From assembly GCF_030253575.1 (NCBI RefSeq), contig NC_080560.1:40347001-40411000 (forward strand): a stretch of DNA of 64,000 nt. The letters are read 5' to 3'. Within the stretch, counting starts at the first letter, position 1, and the number at the start of each line of letters is the position of its first letter. This DNA comes from Rhododendron vialii (taxonomy: Eukaryota > Streptophyta > Magnoliopsida > Ericales > Ericaceae). This document shows, piece after piece, positions 35,201-46,800 of the stretch. A program made the position numbers and the translations under genes. Under the pieces are notes generated by a model. It was not told where the DNA came from and did no database searches. It was given only the letters and a program-made list of their open reading frames with translations.

Positions 35201-38200
35201 GGTTTTTTCCTAATCAATGATGGTTTTTTCCTCTCTCTGGGAATCAAGTATGGTGTTGCATGCGTGTCCTAGTCCTTTAGTTTGTGTATGCGGAGCTGGT
35301 TTCTAGTATGTTATACTCTCTTTTGTATTATTCTCAACCGGAAGGGCAAGAGCTTTGGTGCTAGCTTGGTCCTCACTTCTAGTTGGTACCTTGTGAGTTG
35401 TGACACCTTAACTGAGTACTGTATCTGGAGGTGGAGGTGGAGGACAAATGTGCAGCTGGGCTTTGCTTAAATCCTTGTTGCAGTTTCTGTATTGATTTGT
35501 CCAGGAAACTCTTCCAAAACTAAGACTGCTGTATTTCTTGGTCACTGAGATTTAGTATACAAGTTTGATGCTTGATTATGCGGGGATTTCTTTGTCTACA
35601 TGTTTGTGTTGATAACTCTTAATACATTTTCTTAGTTTAGTGTTCGAAAACTCAGTCAACTTGTTTTGTTTGTTTGTTTGTTTGTTTTTTTGTTCGGTGA
35701 AAGTCAATAGTGTTAGTTGTAGTTAGTGAGGTTTGCACCCATTCCAAATGCATGGGAGTACAAAGTGCCAACCACTGGGCTACCACTCCACTTGCATCAG
35801 CCAACTTGTTTGTTGTGGGTTCTTGTATGAGAACAGTCACTCAGAGCAATTGTTGACAAATGTAGATCTGTTTCATATCTACTCCCTGACACCCAATAAT
35901 GGATGCTAATTGGCCCTACTTTTTTTTTTTGGTGGTGAAATGGATCTGAAATATCAGACATCCATTCTCCATTCCTGTTTTCCATTTGTTTTGTTCTTCT
36001 CCTCATATACTGCAATATAAGGAATCCTGTTCACTCAAATGGTAGTATTGCTTCAGCTAGGAAAAGAGTCCATGGCGAACAGGACACCGAGTCTTAGGGT
36101 TTATAGTTGAAACCTACCTTATATTTTCTAATTTTCTGCGTACCTACTTTTTAAGTTGTGAATATATTTAATTTCTATCTGTTAGTCAGGATTTTCTTGT
36201 TTCTCTTGATCACTTTTCTATCCTGCCACATACATATACGTTTACTTTGGACCCTCTGTTGATTTTTTGAGAATCCTGTGCTAAATGCAAGAATTATGTC
36301 AACCCAGATGTTCATATTTTTCTTTTCAAGGGTTGTTATGCTGGAGATCAAGGTCTAGCTGCTGTTGGGGAGTGTTGTAAGCAACTTGAAGATCTAAATT
36401 TGCGATTTTGTGAAGGCCTGTCGGATACAGGGTTGACTGAGTTAGCTATCCATTGTGGGAGCTCCCTAAAATCTCTTGGAGTTGCAGCTTGTGCAAAAAT
36501 AACCGATATCTCCTTGGAAGCAGTAGGATCTCATTGCATATCTCTTGAGACATTATCGTTGGACTCAGAATTCATCAACAACAAGGGGGTCCTTGCTGTG
36601 GCAAAAGGATGTCTACTATTGAAAGTTCTTAAGTTACAATGCATCAATGTTACAGATGAGGCTCTGGAAGCAGTCGGCATCTTCTGTTCAGCATTGGAGT
36701 TATTGGCTCTTTACAGTTTCCAAAGGTTTACTGACAAGTCAGTCATTCTTCCTGGATGTCTTTACTAGCCATTCTTGCTCTTTTGACATTGATCTCGTAA
36801 CTGTGAACTCTCTCTCTCTCTCTCTCTGACTTAATTTGTTTTTAAATAAGCTCCGGAGCCTCTATGATGATATCAGAGGCTCTGAGCGAGGAAATTTAGC
36901 TTAACCCCTTGGTTTGAGCATCTGCCTGCTTCAAATGCTATAAGCAGGCATTTTGAATGTCACAATGGTAGAAGAAAGGAAGGGAGAACCGTGAAATTCT
37001 TGTCTTCTTATTTTGAAGCTTAACTGTGTGGATTTGGTAACTACTTTTACTGGTTGTTCAAAATAGTTTTGCTTAATGACGAACATATAACCTAGGGTTT
37101 GCCTCAGTCATTTTGTTTTCTGGTCTATTGCAGAAATTATGGATTTTGGGTATTAATATAAGTTATTCGGCATCTAGCTGTAAGACTAGTATTATGGCTG
37201 AATATCTGGTTAAAGAACTAATAAAAAGGAGGATGAAAAGATGAAATGTCTTTTCAGCACACTCATTTTGGTTTATTTTTTTATGTTCATGTTTCCAGGA
37301 GTCTCTATGCAATTGGAAAAGGGTGTAGGAGGCTAAAAAATCTTACATTAAGTGATTGCTATTTCTTAAGCGACAAGGGTTTGGAAGCAGTTGCCGCAGG
37401 TTGCTCTGAACTTACACATCTTGAAGTCAATGGTTGTCACAATATTGGCACAAGTGGATTGGAGTTTGTGGGAAGATCTTGCACGTAGGGTTTGGTTTCA
37501 TTAATTTACTTTTAAGTTGTATAAATCTTTAATAGGTTACCTTGTGAATGTGGTATTTGAGTCTTATTTCACTGATGACTGGTAGCCTACAGCTTACTCT
37601 GATTTCTATTTTGATTAAAACCTCAGTTAGAACTTCCCAACAAACCATTGACCTTTAACAACATTATTTTGACAACAGAACCTTCAGAAAATGGGTTTCC
37701 ATTTGTTATTTACTGGTGAGGAAGTAGTATCCAATGATAACGATGGCAATTGTTTTGGCAGAGAGATTCATATAAATTGTATTTTCTATTTGTTTGTGTC
37801 TCATCCTATTGAGTTAAGCCAACTGTATCTAGTTTTAACTAGTTATTGTTGACTTTCTATCATGCCAACTTTTCTGACAGTGTGCATTTGTTCTAGTACT
37901 TGCCTTTCATTTAAGTATGGTTCTTGATCACGTACTACAGACGCCTTTCGGAGTTAGCTCTCCTGTACTGCCAGAAGGTAGGTAATTGTGCCCTTTCTGA
38001 GATTGGCAAAGGCTGCAAACACTTGCAAGCTCTTCATTTGGTAGATTGTTCAAATATTGGGGATGATGCCATATCCAGTATAGCTGTGGGCTGCAGAAAC
38101 TTGAAAAAGCTTCACATTCGGCGATGTTATGAGGTGATTGTTTCACCCTATATTCTCCTCCTTATGTCGCTTGGTTTAACTTATACCTTTTTGGTGATGG

Positions 38201-41200
38201 TCTCTTAGTTGTTTGAATCCTATGTGGCGTTCATATGCATGCCTCAAATCGTCTTCTGCTGTGAATACTTGTTTTAGCTTAGAGTTTTTCTGCACTGGAA
38301 TTTAGTTACTGGTTGTGTTTCGGGATGATGGTGGAAGTACCAATCTAATCTGTATCGATGTTCATAATCAGGACACTAATGGTGGTATAACTGCTTATGT
38401 GTACTTAGAATCAAGCCATTCCTTCCCTGTCTTCCATATTTTGAAGTATTTTGGTATTATTGAACAAGAATAGCGTAATGAGTTTTAACCTTCTAGATCT
38501 GATATTTTATTTCCTTATCCTAAAGGTGAAAGTTTTACTGTTGAAACCTATGATTTTGATGTCTTGGAATACTAGATTTCTGTGTTCTTCCTGCATTTAT
38601 TTCATTCTTCATTCTTCAGATATTGATTTTATTTATCTTATTTTTTTGGTCCTTAATAGGTTGGGAATATCGGAATTATAGCTGTTGGTGAGAATTGTAA
38701 ATTCCTTTCAGAGCTCAGCCTTCGGTTTTGTGATCGGTATGAATTTCTCCTTGTCATTTTCTCAAGAATCACAGATCTTCTTTCCACCGATTCCCTTCAA
38801 GTCTATTGTTTTGGTTGTAATGGCTTTCTATCTGTATGTCCATTTCCTTTGTTCCGTTGCTCATTATCTATTATGTTTGTACACGAAGATGCAGCGGTGA
38901 ACATCTAAATATCACGTGGAAGAATCGAAGTAGTTACATGTATACTAAGTTTAACCACATAATTTGCAGAACAAGATGTGGTAAATTTGGTTTTCATGGA
39001 GACATGGAAGGTTGTTTTTATTCCAACAAAGGTTGATCTTTGGTGTAATGAGTGGTTGGGTTTTCCCTTTCGTATTTCGTTGACTTAATATGTTTTCCAG
39101 CAGTTTGTATGTTTAGTGGCTGCTTAAGTTAAAGAAGGATATCAGGGAAGATTAGCTTATGCACCATCTGTTTGAGATATAATTGTCTGCTCTTATTTAG
39201 TCTTCGGGGGTGTGTTTGGCTTTTAAGATATGGGTTTCAGTTAAATTTGGTACAACCTAGGTCCTAGTTACCCGAAAAGAAATTTAGAAATATGTTAAGT
39301 CATAGGTTTCGTGAGGGATGACCTCAAAACGTACAAAATAATACCATAGAGCAAGTTTCTGTTACCCTTCTTGTTTGGGTGGAAATCTAGAGTGATAAAG
39401 TTATGTTTGTGCAGATACCTTTTTGTTGTTTTGGGTCATGTTTGTTCCGATCCGTTACCTTTATCTGCGGTTTGTAAGCTCACTTAAGTCTTATGTTGGC
39501 CTTCGTGTTATTGGTCTTGGAGGCCAAGCAAAATAGAGGCCAGGAGTTGTCTGTAATTTTAGATTATCTATTCTCATAAAATAGGCTTTTTATTTTCCCC
39601 TCGCACCTTTTTATAGCCCCTCCTTTTATTTATTTATTTCGTTAATATCCCTATACTTTGGCCCTTTCAAATTGTTTTTTTTTTGTTTGTTTAAAAATCA
39701 CCCCCATACTGCTGATATATTCACCCTCCATTTATACACCTTTCATTTGTCTTCACTTTTGTTCCTCCATCTCCCTTCTTCCCAACCATTTTCCCCCACT
39801 GTTGTGATCCGGTCTGTAGTCTTCTACCCTTTGTGGTCTCCTGCGTAGTATATCTATCATATCCCTACTTGGTGTGCATATAAATTATTGGCATTTTTTT
39901 TGCCATCATCAGACTTAAACAGGTGTGAAGTGGTCAATATTTGGGTTTTAATGTTGTTTTAAAGTTATAAACTATTTTTGCCAATCCTTTATCAATTTGT
40001 GGCTCTGACACTATTTGGACTCTCGTCTGACTTAGTTTATGTTTAATGACAGGGTAGGGGATGAGGCACTAATAGCTATTGGTCGAGGTTGCCCCCTACA
40101 ACATTTAAATGTCAGTGGTTGTCATCAAATAGGGGATTTGGGAATAATAGCAATTGCAAGAGGATGTCCTCAACTCACTTACCTTGATGTAAGTGTTCTT
40201 CAGGTATACTTCTCTCCCAATGCTTGTGTGTGTATTTGCCTTCATGACTCTATCCGATATATTCTGATAGTACATTGCTATTAAATTCTAATTGATGGAG
40301 GGCATTGTTGCATGGTACTACTGTGATGTGATTATGTACATAGGAGTATGTAGTTCCTCTAATACTTTTTCTCCATCTGAGACTTGAAACAAATGAAAAG
40401 CAACACTCTTATAAGAGAGCAGAACACAAATTTCTGATACTAGTTTTCTACAATCTATTTCGCTTCATTACACTTCACCACTACGCTTCATCGATTTTTT
40501 TTATATGTATAAGATCTGACCAATCTGCTCCTAGTCATGGACATGGACCGATAATCCACTCCCCAATCTTTGTCTCCATACATGAACTATTCACGGAGTT
40601 TTTTTTTTTTTGGGGCTAGTTTCTCACAAAACACTGTTTAGCTACATTCCCAATGTACCATGTGAATAGGGATTAGTATGACACATAAAGCATAATGGAT
40701 ACTCATAAAGTTAGCACTCAGCTCGAGATGAATTGAGGATGTATTAGAAGAACGCAGGAGACATTTTTTTAACTTAAGAAGAGTAGTAGGTGCCTAGGTG
40801 GCAATTGGATTCTAGCAGGTGCCATTTTTCTTTCTTTCATTATTGTTCTTGATGTTGGTGTGCCCTTTCCCTAGATATGTGACATACTAGTGGATGATGA
40901 TACTGTGGATACTCTTGATTGTACCATCTAAACCTCTGTTTTACATGGAATCTTCTAAATGCGTAAAGTTCATAGTTCAGACACTCAACACTGGGTTGAA
41001 AATATAGGATTAATGTCCGTCATGTTCAGTTGGGCACTCAACTAACAAGAATATTTTGTATTGAATTTGCCGTCAACTATTCATAGAACTCCTATGTGAC
41101 GCATGAACTTTCCCAAGGCACCTTGTCAATACCATTACTCTTACAAACAAAGAATAAGCTCAAATCTATGAATATTTTGGTGTGTCCCTGTATCCTTGGT

Positions 41201-41690
41201 ATTAAAACAGATGACTTCGAGGTTTAGACACATACCTGCATCCGACACCCTGCCAGGGTCCATGTAGCATAGATCTAATCCAACGTTCTCCTGCATGTGA
41301 AGGAGTCATTCATGCTTTGACACAAAAGCCTCACTTTGTGCTAAAAGAAGTTTAGATTCCATTTTATCTTACTCCATTTGTTTCTTTCAACAGAACCTAG
41401 GGGATACAGCAATGGCCGAGTTAGGTGAAGGGTGTCCATTACTCAAGGACATAGTGCTATCACACTGCCGTCAGGTTACAGACGTTGGTCTGGCCCATCT
41501 CGTCAAGAAGTGCACGTTGCTTGAATCCTGCCACATGGTGTATTGTCCAGGTATAACCATGGCCGGGGTTGCCACCGTGATTTCTACCTGCGTCAGCATA
41601 AAGAAGGTCCACGTTGAGAAGTGGAAAGTTAGCCAGAGGACTAAACGTAGGGCTGGCTCCATCATCTCCTACCTCTGTGTTGACCTTTAG
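32223..41690 (+). CDS. FBL4: F-box/LRR-repeat protein 4 orthologue
   Basis: Eight exons: 32223-32489, 34829-35074, 36331-36737, 37299-37484, 37941-38133, 38660-38736, 40053-40203 and 41394-41690. They total 1824 bp and 607 residues, with all junctions GT-AG and in phase. Residues ~10-50 are the F-box (LPDELILEILNRLDSK, SLVCKRWLGLEKL). From ~115 onward there are about 17 LRRs of the cysteine-containing type (GCYAGDQGLAAVGECCKQLE, LNLRFCEGLSDTGL, LHLVDCSNIGDDAI, LNVSGCHQIGDLGI). The C-terminus is KWKVSQRTKRRAGSIISYL. Order, length and terminal sequence match Arabidopsis FBL4 (about 610 residues). It is the substrate-recognition subunit of an SCF E3 ligase; the substrate is unknown. ATG 32223 (MRGHD) matches the family start. 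Introns carry SINEs and a G-run. Confidence 0.96.
32642..32876 (-). mobile_element. SINE in FBL4 intron 1
   Basis: Read on the minus strand, it has a pol III B box GGTTCGAAACC (32810-32800) downstream of an A-box-like TTGCCTAGAGG (32864-32854). It continues to GCTGGCCGGACACC and ends in an A-rich tail (the T run at 32642-32649 on +). This arrangement is typical of tRNA-derived plant SINEs. The target duplication was not resolved. Confidence 0.7.
33649..33690 (+). repeat. Poly-G / G-quadruplex-prone tract in FBL4 intron 1
   Basis: A run of about 17-18 G residues is followed by CGCGGGG, TGGTGGGG and TTGGGGG. This could form G-quadruplexes on the + strand and in the transcript. Confidence 0.8.
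35667..35801 (-). mobile_element. SINE in FBL4 intron 2 with 10-bp TSD
   Basis: The minus strand shows a consensus pol III A box TAGCCCAGTGG and a weaker B-box position (GGGTGCAAACCTC). The 3' tail corresponds to the TTTG-rich run on + (35667-35691). CAACTTGTTT flanks it at 35657-35666 and 35802-35811. Confidence 0.75.
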
Positions 41691-43099
41691 AACCCCCCAG
41701 ATTACTTAATAAAATTGGTGATGTGAATCCCAAGGGTGCTGATTAGGAAATAGTGGTAAGTTTATATTACATGAATAAGGCCGAGGGATTTGCTGGTCTG
41801 CTTATTTGTACAACAATCCTGGAACTTTCCCCCCTTTTTATGGTTCCTTGGTCATTTTTTGTTGTTGCAATCATAATAAATATGTAGAAAGTTGTAATGG
41901 CGCGCAATAAATGTATAGTTTCCTGAGTTGCAGTTTTTTTTCGTAGTTCTCTTTTCTGAGTTGATGGGTTTGGTTCCATCTCTTTTATGAACGCAAACGT
42001 ACCTTAAAAACGTGCAGTTTTTTTTCCCCCTCTTCTCTTTTCCTGAAAAATAGCATCATTTGCAGCATTCCTTTAGATAAAATGGTGTGTGTGCAGCCCC
42101 TAATATTTTCCACTGAAGCATGTCGTCTAAAAATTGCTCTGGTAATCATTTGCTTTTATCATTTACGTTAACTGTATGGTTTGGCACACACTATAATTCC
42201 TGGATATTGATGAGGTGTAATGAGGAAGCGACACGAAGGGACTTAAGTTTCTCAAGGGTCTTGTTCAACTGCCCAATTTAGCAAGTGGTTAAGAGCAGGG
42301 GCAGGGGCAGTTCTAGAAATTTAATTTAGTTCCAATCTCATATGGGTCCTGTATGGATTGAGAGAGGGGTGTGTCGGAATTTGCGCTTGAATAGTGTGTG
42401 TTTTTTGTTTTCTCATACTAATGCCTTAATCATCTTATCTGTTTGAAAAAAACAAGCTACTTGAACTTGGCTTGGAATCCACTCAAAGTTAATGAAATAC
42501 TAATGCTGAATAATTCATTAACTCGCATCGTTTGAAGCCCTAGATGTGTGTTTTGATGCTTTCTAAGAGCGAACTAGTTGAACTGCTTTCAAAAGTAAGC
42601 AGTATGCTCTTTATGTCAAAAACTTGATTCTTATTCATGGACTACAACTCCCCATCCATCCATCCCTCCTGCCAATGTGCACTTGAAATGCATGTGAAAC
42701 TACACCCAGGCGAGGACGGGTGCCAATCATTTCTCTATCTTACTCTATCCGTTTGTAATCACATGAATATGCGCCTTACAATGCAATAAAATATTATAGG
42801 AATAAAGAATATCCCGACTCTCCCTCCGTAAAGAAACACACCTTTCGTACAACAGTTATATCACGTCTTCATTGCCACCAAATATAATCAACCGATATTG
42901 GAAACCATATGCATGGTAAATTCCACTCTGCAAAATGTGACCGGTTAATGGGAGAATTGAAGTAGTAGTTACATCTGTGAAGTATAGTTTGCTATCTTGA
43001 AGTGTTTTCTTGTTATTGGATAATGATATCACGTGTCAATGATAACGCTGTGCCACTATTGTAATAAAGTCTTTCTTCCTTTCTTCATTTGCTTTCTTC
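41691..43099. other. Intergenic between FBL4 and AP5M
   Basis: FBL4 3' UTR (AATAAA-like signals near 41708 and 41906) and AT-rich spacer. No gene seen. Confidence 0.45.
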
Positions 43100-43284
43100 A
43101 TGACTTTCGGATAATGAAAAAATTAGATGATTGGATCAAACATCTATAAGTATTGGATTGAGTTAATTTTTTGCGGGAATCTTTGAAAAAATATTTTACA
43201 TTTAATGAACGACTCGGATTGTTTGTGTGAGACCTATGATGAGTTCCATAACAAAATCTGTGCACTATTTGTCTGTGTGGACAA
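43100..43284. mobile_element. Half copy of the 53.6-kb foldback MITE
   Basis: This matches the right half of the element at 53631-54019: GGATAATGAAAA, GATTGGATC, ATATTTTACATTTAATGAACG and ACAAAATCTGTGCAC. The left half is missing, and it is more diverged than its relative. Confidence 0.7.
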
Positions 43285-43466
43285 ACTTATTGTTTCACCA
43301 AATATCAAAAGGTGTTTTTTAGCACATCAAACATATGCCGACATCAAGAATAAGTATGATATAAGGTACTACTTAATTCTTGATGAATTATTTTTGTCCT
43401 AATCACAATGTTTTACCAAGAATGTCTAAGGAAGAATTCTTTTACCAGATACAGGTTCAAGTGGAT

Positions 43467-43676
43467 GACTGCAAACGAGTCTCCTTAATCAAGTCGAACC
43501 TCCTTAACGAGTCGGGATTTCATCGAACGAGCTGAGTCGTCGAGTCATTTGGCTCATTTACTAAACGAACCGAAAACCGAAAGCTTGAACTTGAGCTCTA
43601 CTTGTTTAGTAAATTTGCCGAACCGAGCATTAACGAACCATGACAAGTTGGCGAGTTGCTCGGTTCATTTGCAATC
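43467..43676. mobile_element. MITE with GCAAACGAG termini (hAT-like)
   Basis: The left end reads GACTGCAAACGAG and the right end CTCGGTTCATTTGCAATCC, an inverted pair. The interior is filled with ACGAACCGA/TTAACGA motifs. A related copy lies at 60996-61192. The TSD was not resolved. Confidence 0.6.
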
Positions 43677-43792
43677 CTGCGGCACAATACGCCAGGCGAC
43701 GTCGCATACCTCACAAACAGATTTGCACCGGAAAACATCCATTAGTCCAGATTTAGAAATCAATTACTGTACTACTAACAAAACACCACCAT

Positions 43793-43811
43793 CTCTCTCT
43801 CTCTCTCTCTC
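43793..43811 (+). repeat. CT microsatellite in AP5M leader
   Basis: About nine CT units, 70 bp before the AP5M start codon. Confidence 0.9.
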
Positions 43812-43881
43812 CACATATACATACACGACATTTTTCCGACATATATATAACTCCTAACAAAAAGGAGTTCAGAAAACATCC

Positions 43882-46800
43882 ATGGCCGGCGGTTGCAGCA
43901 TCAGAGCTCTCTGGATCCTCAACAATCACGACGTCGTCGTCTTCTCCAGGTACTTCATACACTTGCACACTCATATATATCTACACACTACATATGTTTC
44001 ATCTATACGCTTTCAGACAAAATACTAGGGTTTTCATGTTGGATCTTATTTCCATCTGTGGTAATAAATTAAACTTGATCACATGCCTATACTTTGTGTG
44101 TATATGGATACGTACGGGTTCAGATGAAGTCCTTGGGTTTTTGTGTTCGTCATTTGGTTTGGATCTTTGTTCAGTTGGAGATTAGGAATAAATTCGACTT
44201 AATTTTGGATTTCGATTAGTAGTAATGTGGTGTGAATGAACAGGAGGTTTCCGGTGGTGGAGAGGAGGTGGCGCACCGCCTGTAAGAGCGAGAACGAGAG
44301 CTGTTCCGACGAGAATGTTGGAAACAATGTGCTGCCGTTGCTTCCGACTGATTCAGAGTTGGCTTCTGCGTTTGTGGACCGCAAAATGAGGTAATATGTG
44401 ACTTAAGATTCTTTTTTGTAACTTTCTTTGGCTTATTAGTTTGTGAAATTGGTTAAACACTCCCAAATTTGATTACAATTGAAACGTGAATATGGGTTTT
44501 AACTTTTAAATATATTTGTGTCGAGAGATGCATTTCTATATTAGTGTTTAGTAGCACTTGATTATGCTTGAATTTTTGAAATTTGAGCACCGTGGGCGAG
44601 GATGGATGCCGGAGTTTTAGTTGAGGGTGGGGACGTTCATATTGGCTATGTGATTTGAATAATATGTGTGTTTGAGGGTGGTATTTTTTTTTTTCCAAAA
44701 ATTGGAACATTGGAGTTCTTCTAAAGTTTGGGCACCCTCCTGACAGTCTCACATTAGATTAGAGGTAGAAAATAGGGCAAGTGAGTCAAGAAGGACAAAG
44801 AAAGTGGGTAGGGCTAGCAGGATCTAGAACCAGAAAGAAAAAGTAAGGAGTCTCAGTTTCAATCAAATAGCTAACGTGAGGTGGTGTTGAAAAGTAGTTT
44901 AGTGATGACTGGTCGACGTGGTCGTAATTCAGTTTGAAAAAGGGAGCCACAATGCTCATAGAATTGTGTTTTTGTGTATCCAGTTTGAAGAAAAGAAAGA
45001 TTCAACGCAAGTAGAGTTCCTGATACATGTGCAATTGTACAAGAACATTCTCATGCTTATTAGTACTTAAGAAATAAACAATTCTAATGTTTTATTTTGA
45101 CGACAAGCCTATCTCTGTTAGACTATATCATGTAGCTTAGTTACGAGGTTATCCTGCACTCCTATCCCAATTTCTAGTTTCTTGTACCCAGACCAATTGA
45201 CATTCTATTCAAGATTGAGGTTTTCTTTTGCTGGCTAGTGTTGCACTTGTGGAAGCCTGAATAGTGTCAACTGTCGCGTCATGTTAAATATTTTGAACCA
45301 TCTCTCGCCCACCCAAAAAAGAAAGGGTTGGGGCCTTTTCTAATTCATGACATATAATAGCAATTACATACTCTAACGCTAAGGACAGTCTTGTTTTTAT
45401 TCACTTCGAGGGCATAATTTATTATCCTTTTCCCTTGTAGCTGGCAGATTGAGCCCCTACTATTCTGTGTTGTACTCTTTGTTTGCTTTCTCATCTCGGG
45501 CTTTATATATACAATATTCATGGATACAAGTTTTTTTTGTTACATTTGCATTTAGGAATAACAAATTCAAGTCAAATGGAGAGTACATGACTACGCGTGC
45601 GTGCATTTTTTTTATTGTCATTGTTACTTGGGTCATTCTCCCAACTGTTGCATTACATTTAAGGTGATTGCTGTCAGGTCACACATTTGCTTATTGTTAC
45701 AAACTATATGATCAAGTCTTGGTAGTCAACGTCATTTGTTTGTATTATTTGGTCGCGAGTTACTGTGCAGTTTCATTATTTTCACTGAGTGTTATCTATA
45801 CTGTTAGTGCATGATAGTTTGTCTTGAGATATTTCTTTGAGGATTTTATTACTAATTTGTTGTCTTTTGTAGGGAGGGGTCTGCTCGTGGGTTTGGCATA
45901 CGTGTAGCTCAGTCAGCTGAAGGGTCCGATTCGTGGGTTGATGATCCAATTACACGTCATATTATAAGCCTATATGTTAACAAAGAAGATGAAGGAGAGA
46001 ATCATCTCTTATGGCCTTTAATTTTGCACATAAAAGGCCATTACTGCATCCTTGTATTGCCTTTAGTTGAACCTCGTCATCTGAAGGCATATGCGAGAAT
46101 ATGTAAAAGACCTGATTGTGGAAATGCTGTTGGAATGGATGAAAGTTTGTCATCCCTCCTCCTTGATCTTCCATCCATCACAGGGTATGGTAAGTTACAT
46201 GCAATATCGTACATGAAGCATCAGATAATAGACTCAATCCCTTTTATTAGGGTCTATCCTCTTTCCCCCTGCAATCCATGGACACTGAACTTGAAACTTG
46301 TGGTCGGAAAATCATATTTTTCGTACAGAAATACGGAACTTCCTCCTTACATTTTCTAATGTTCCACTTTTGCATGTTTTCTAGTACGGTTGCTCCAATC
46401 ATATTGGTTAATTTGTTCAAGGACCTCCTGATTTCCATTCTTTTTCTATCCTCCTTGAAATTGGCACCGAATTGTTTTCTCTTTTGTAGTGTATAGATTA
46501 GTTTGATAACATCAGTATCGCTCATTTACCATCATATGACACATGCATCAAAAATGCTGACTTGTATCTTTTTGTATGCATAGGGCCTTTATGGTGGCAC
46601 ATGCCGTAGGGGACGTAGTTGCCGGGGATACTCCGGAGCCTGAGGTGGTTGTTAATGTTTCTCCATCAGTGGGGGGGTTATTGGATTCCCTAACTGGCAG
46701 TATAGGAATTTCAGGGAGAGCAAAACCTGCAGCAGCACCAGTTCCAGCTTCTTCTACTTCGAGCACTGCTCTAGGTGGGGCCGTTGCGTCAGATGCTCCA

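Noticed and set aside
43549-43857. 102-residue frame upstream of AP5M
   Set aside because: It is a translation of a MITE plus CT-repeat leader.
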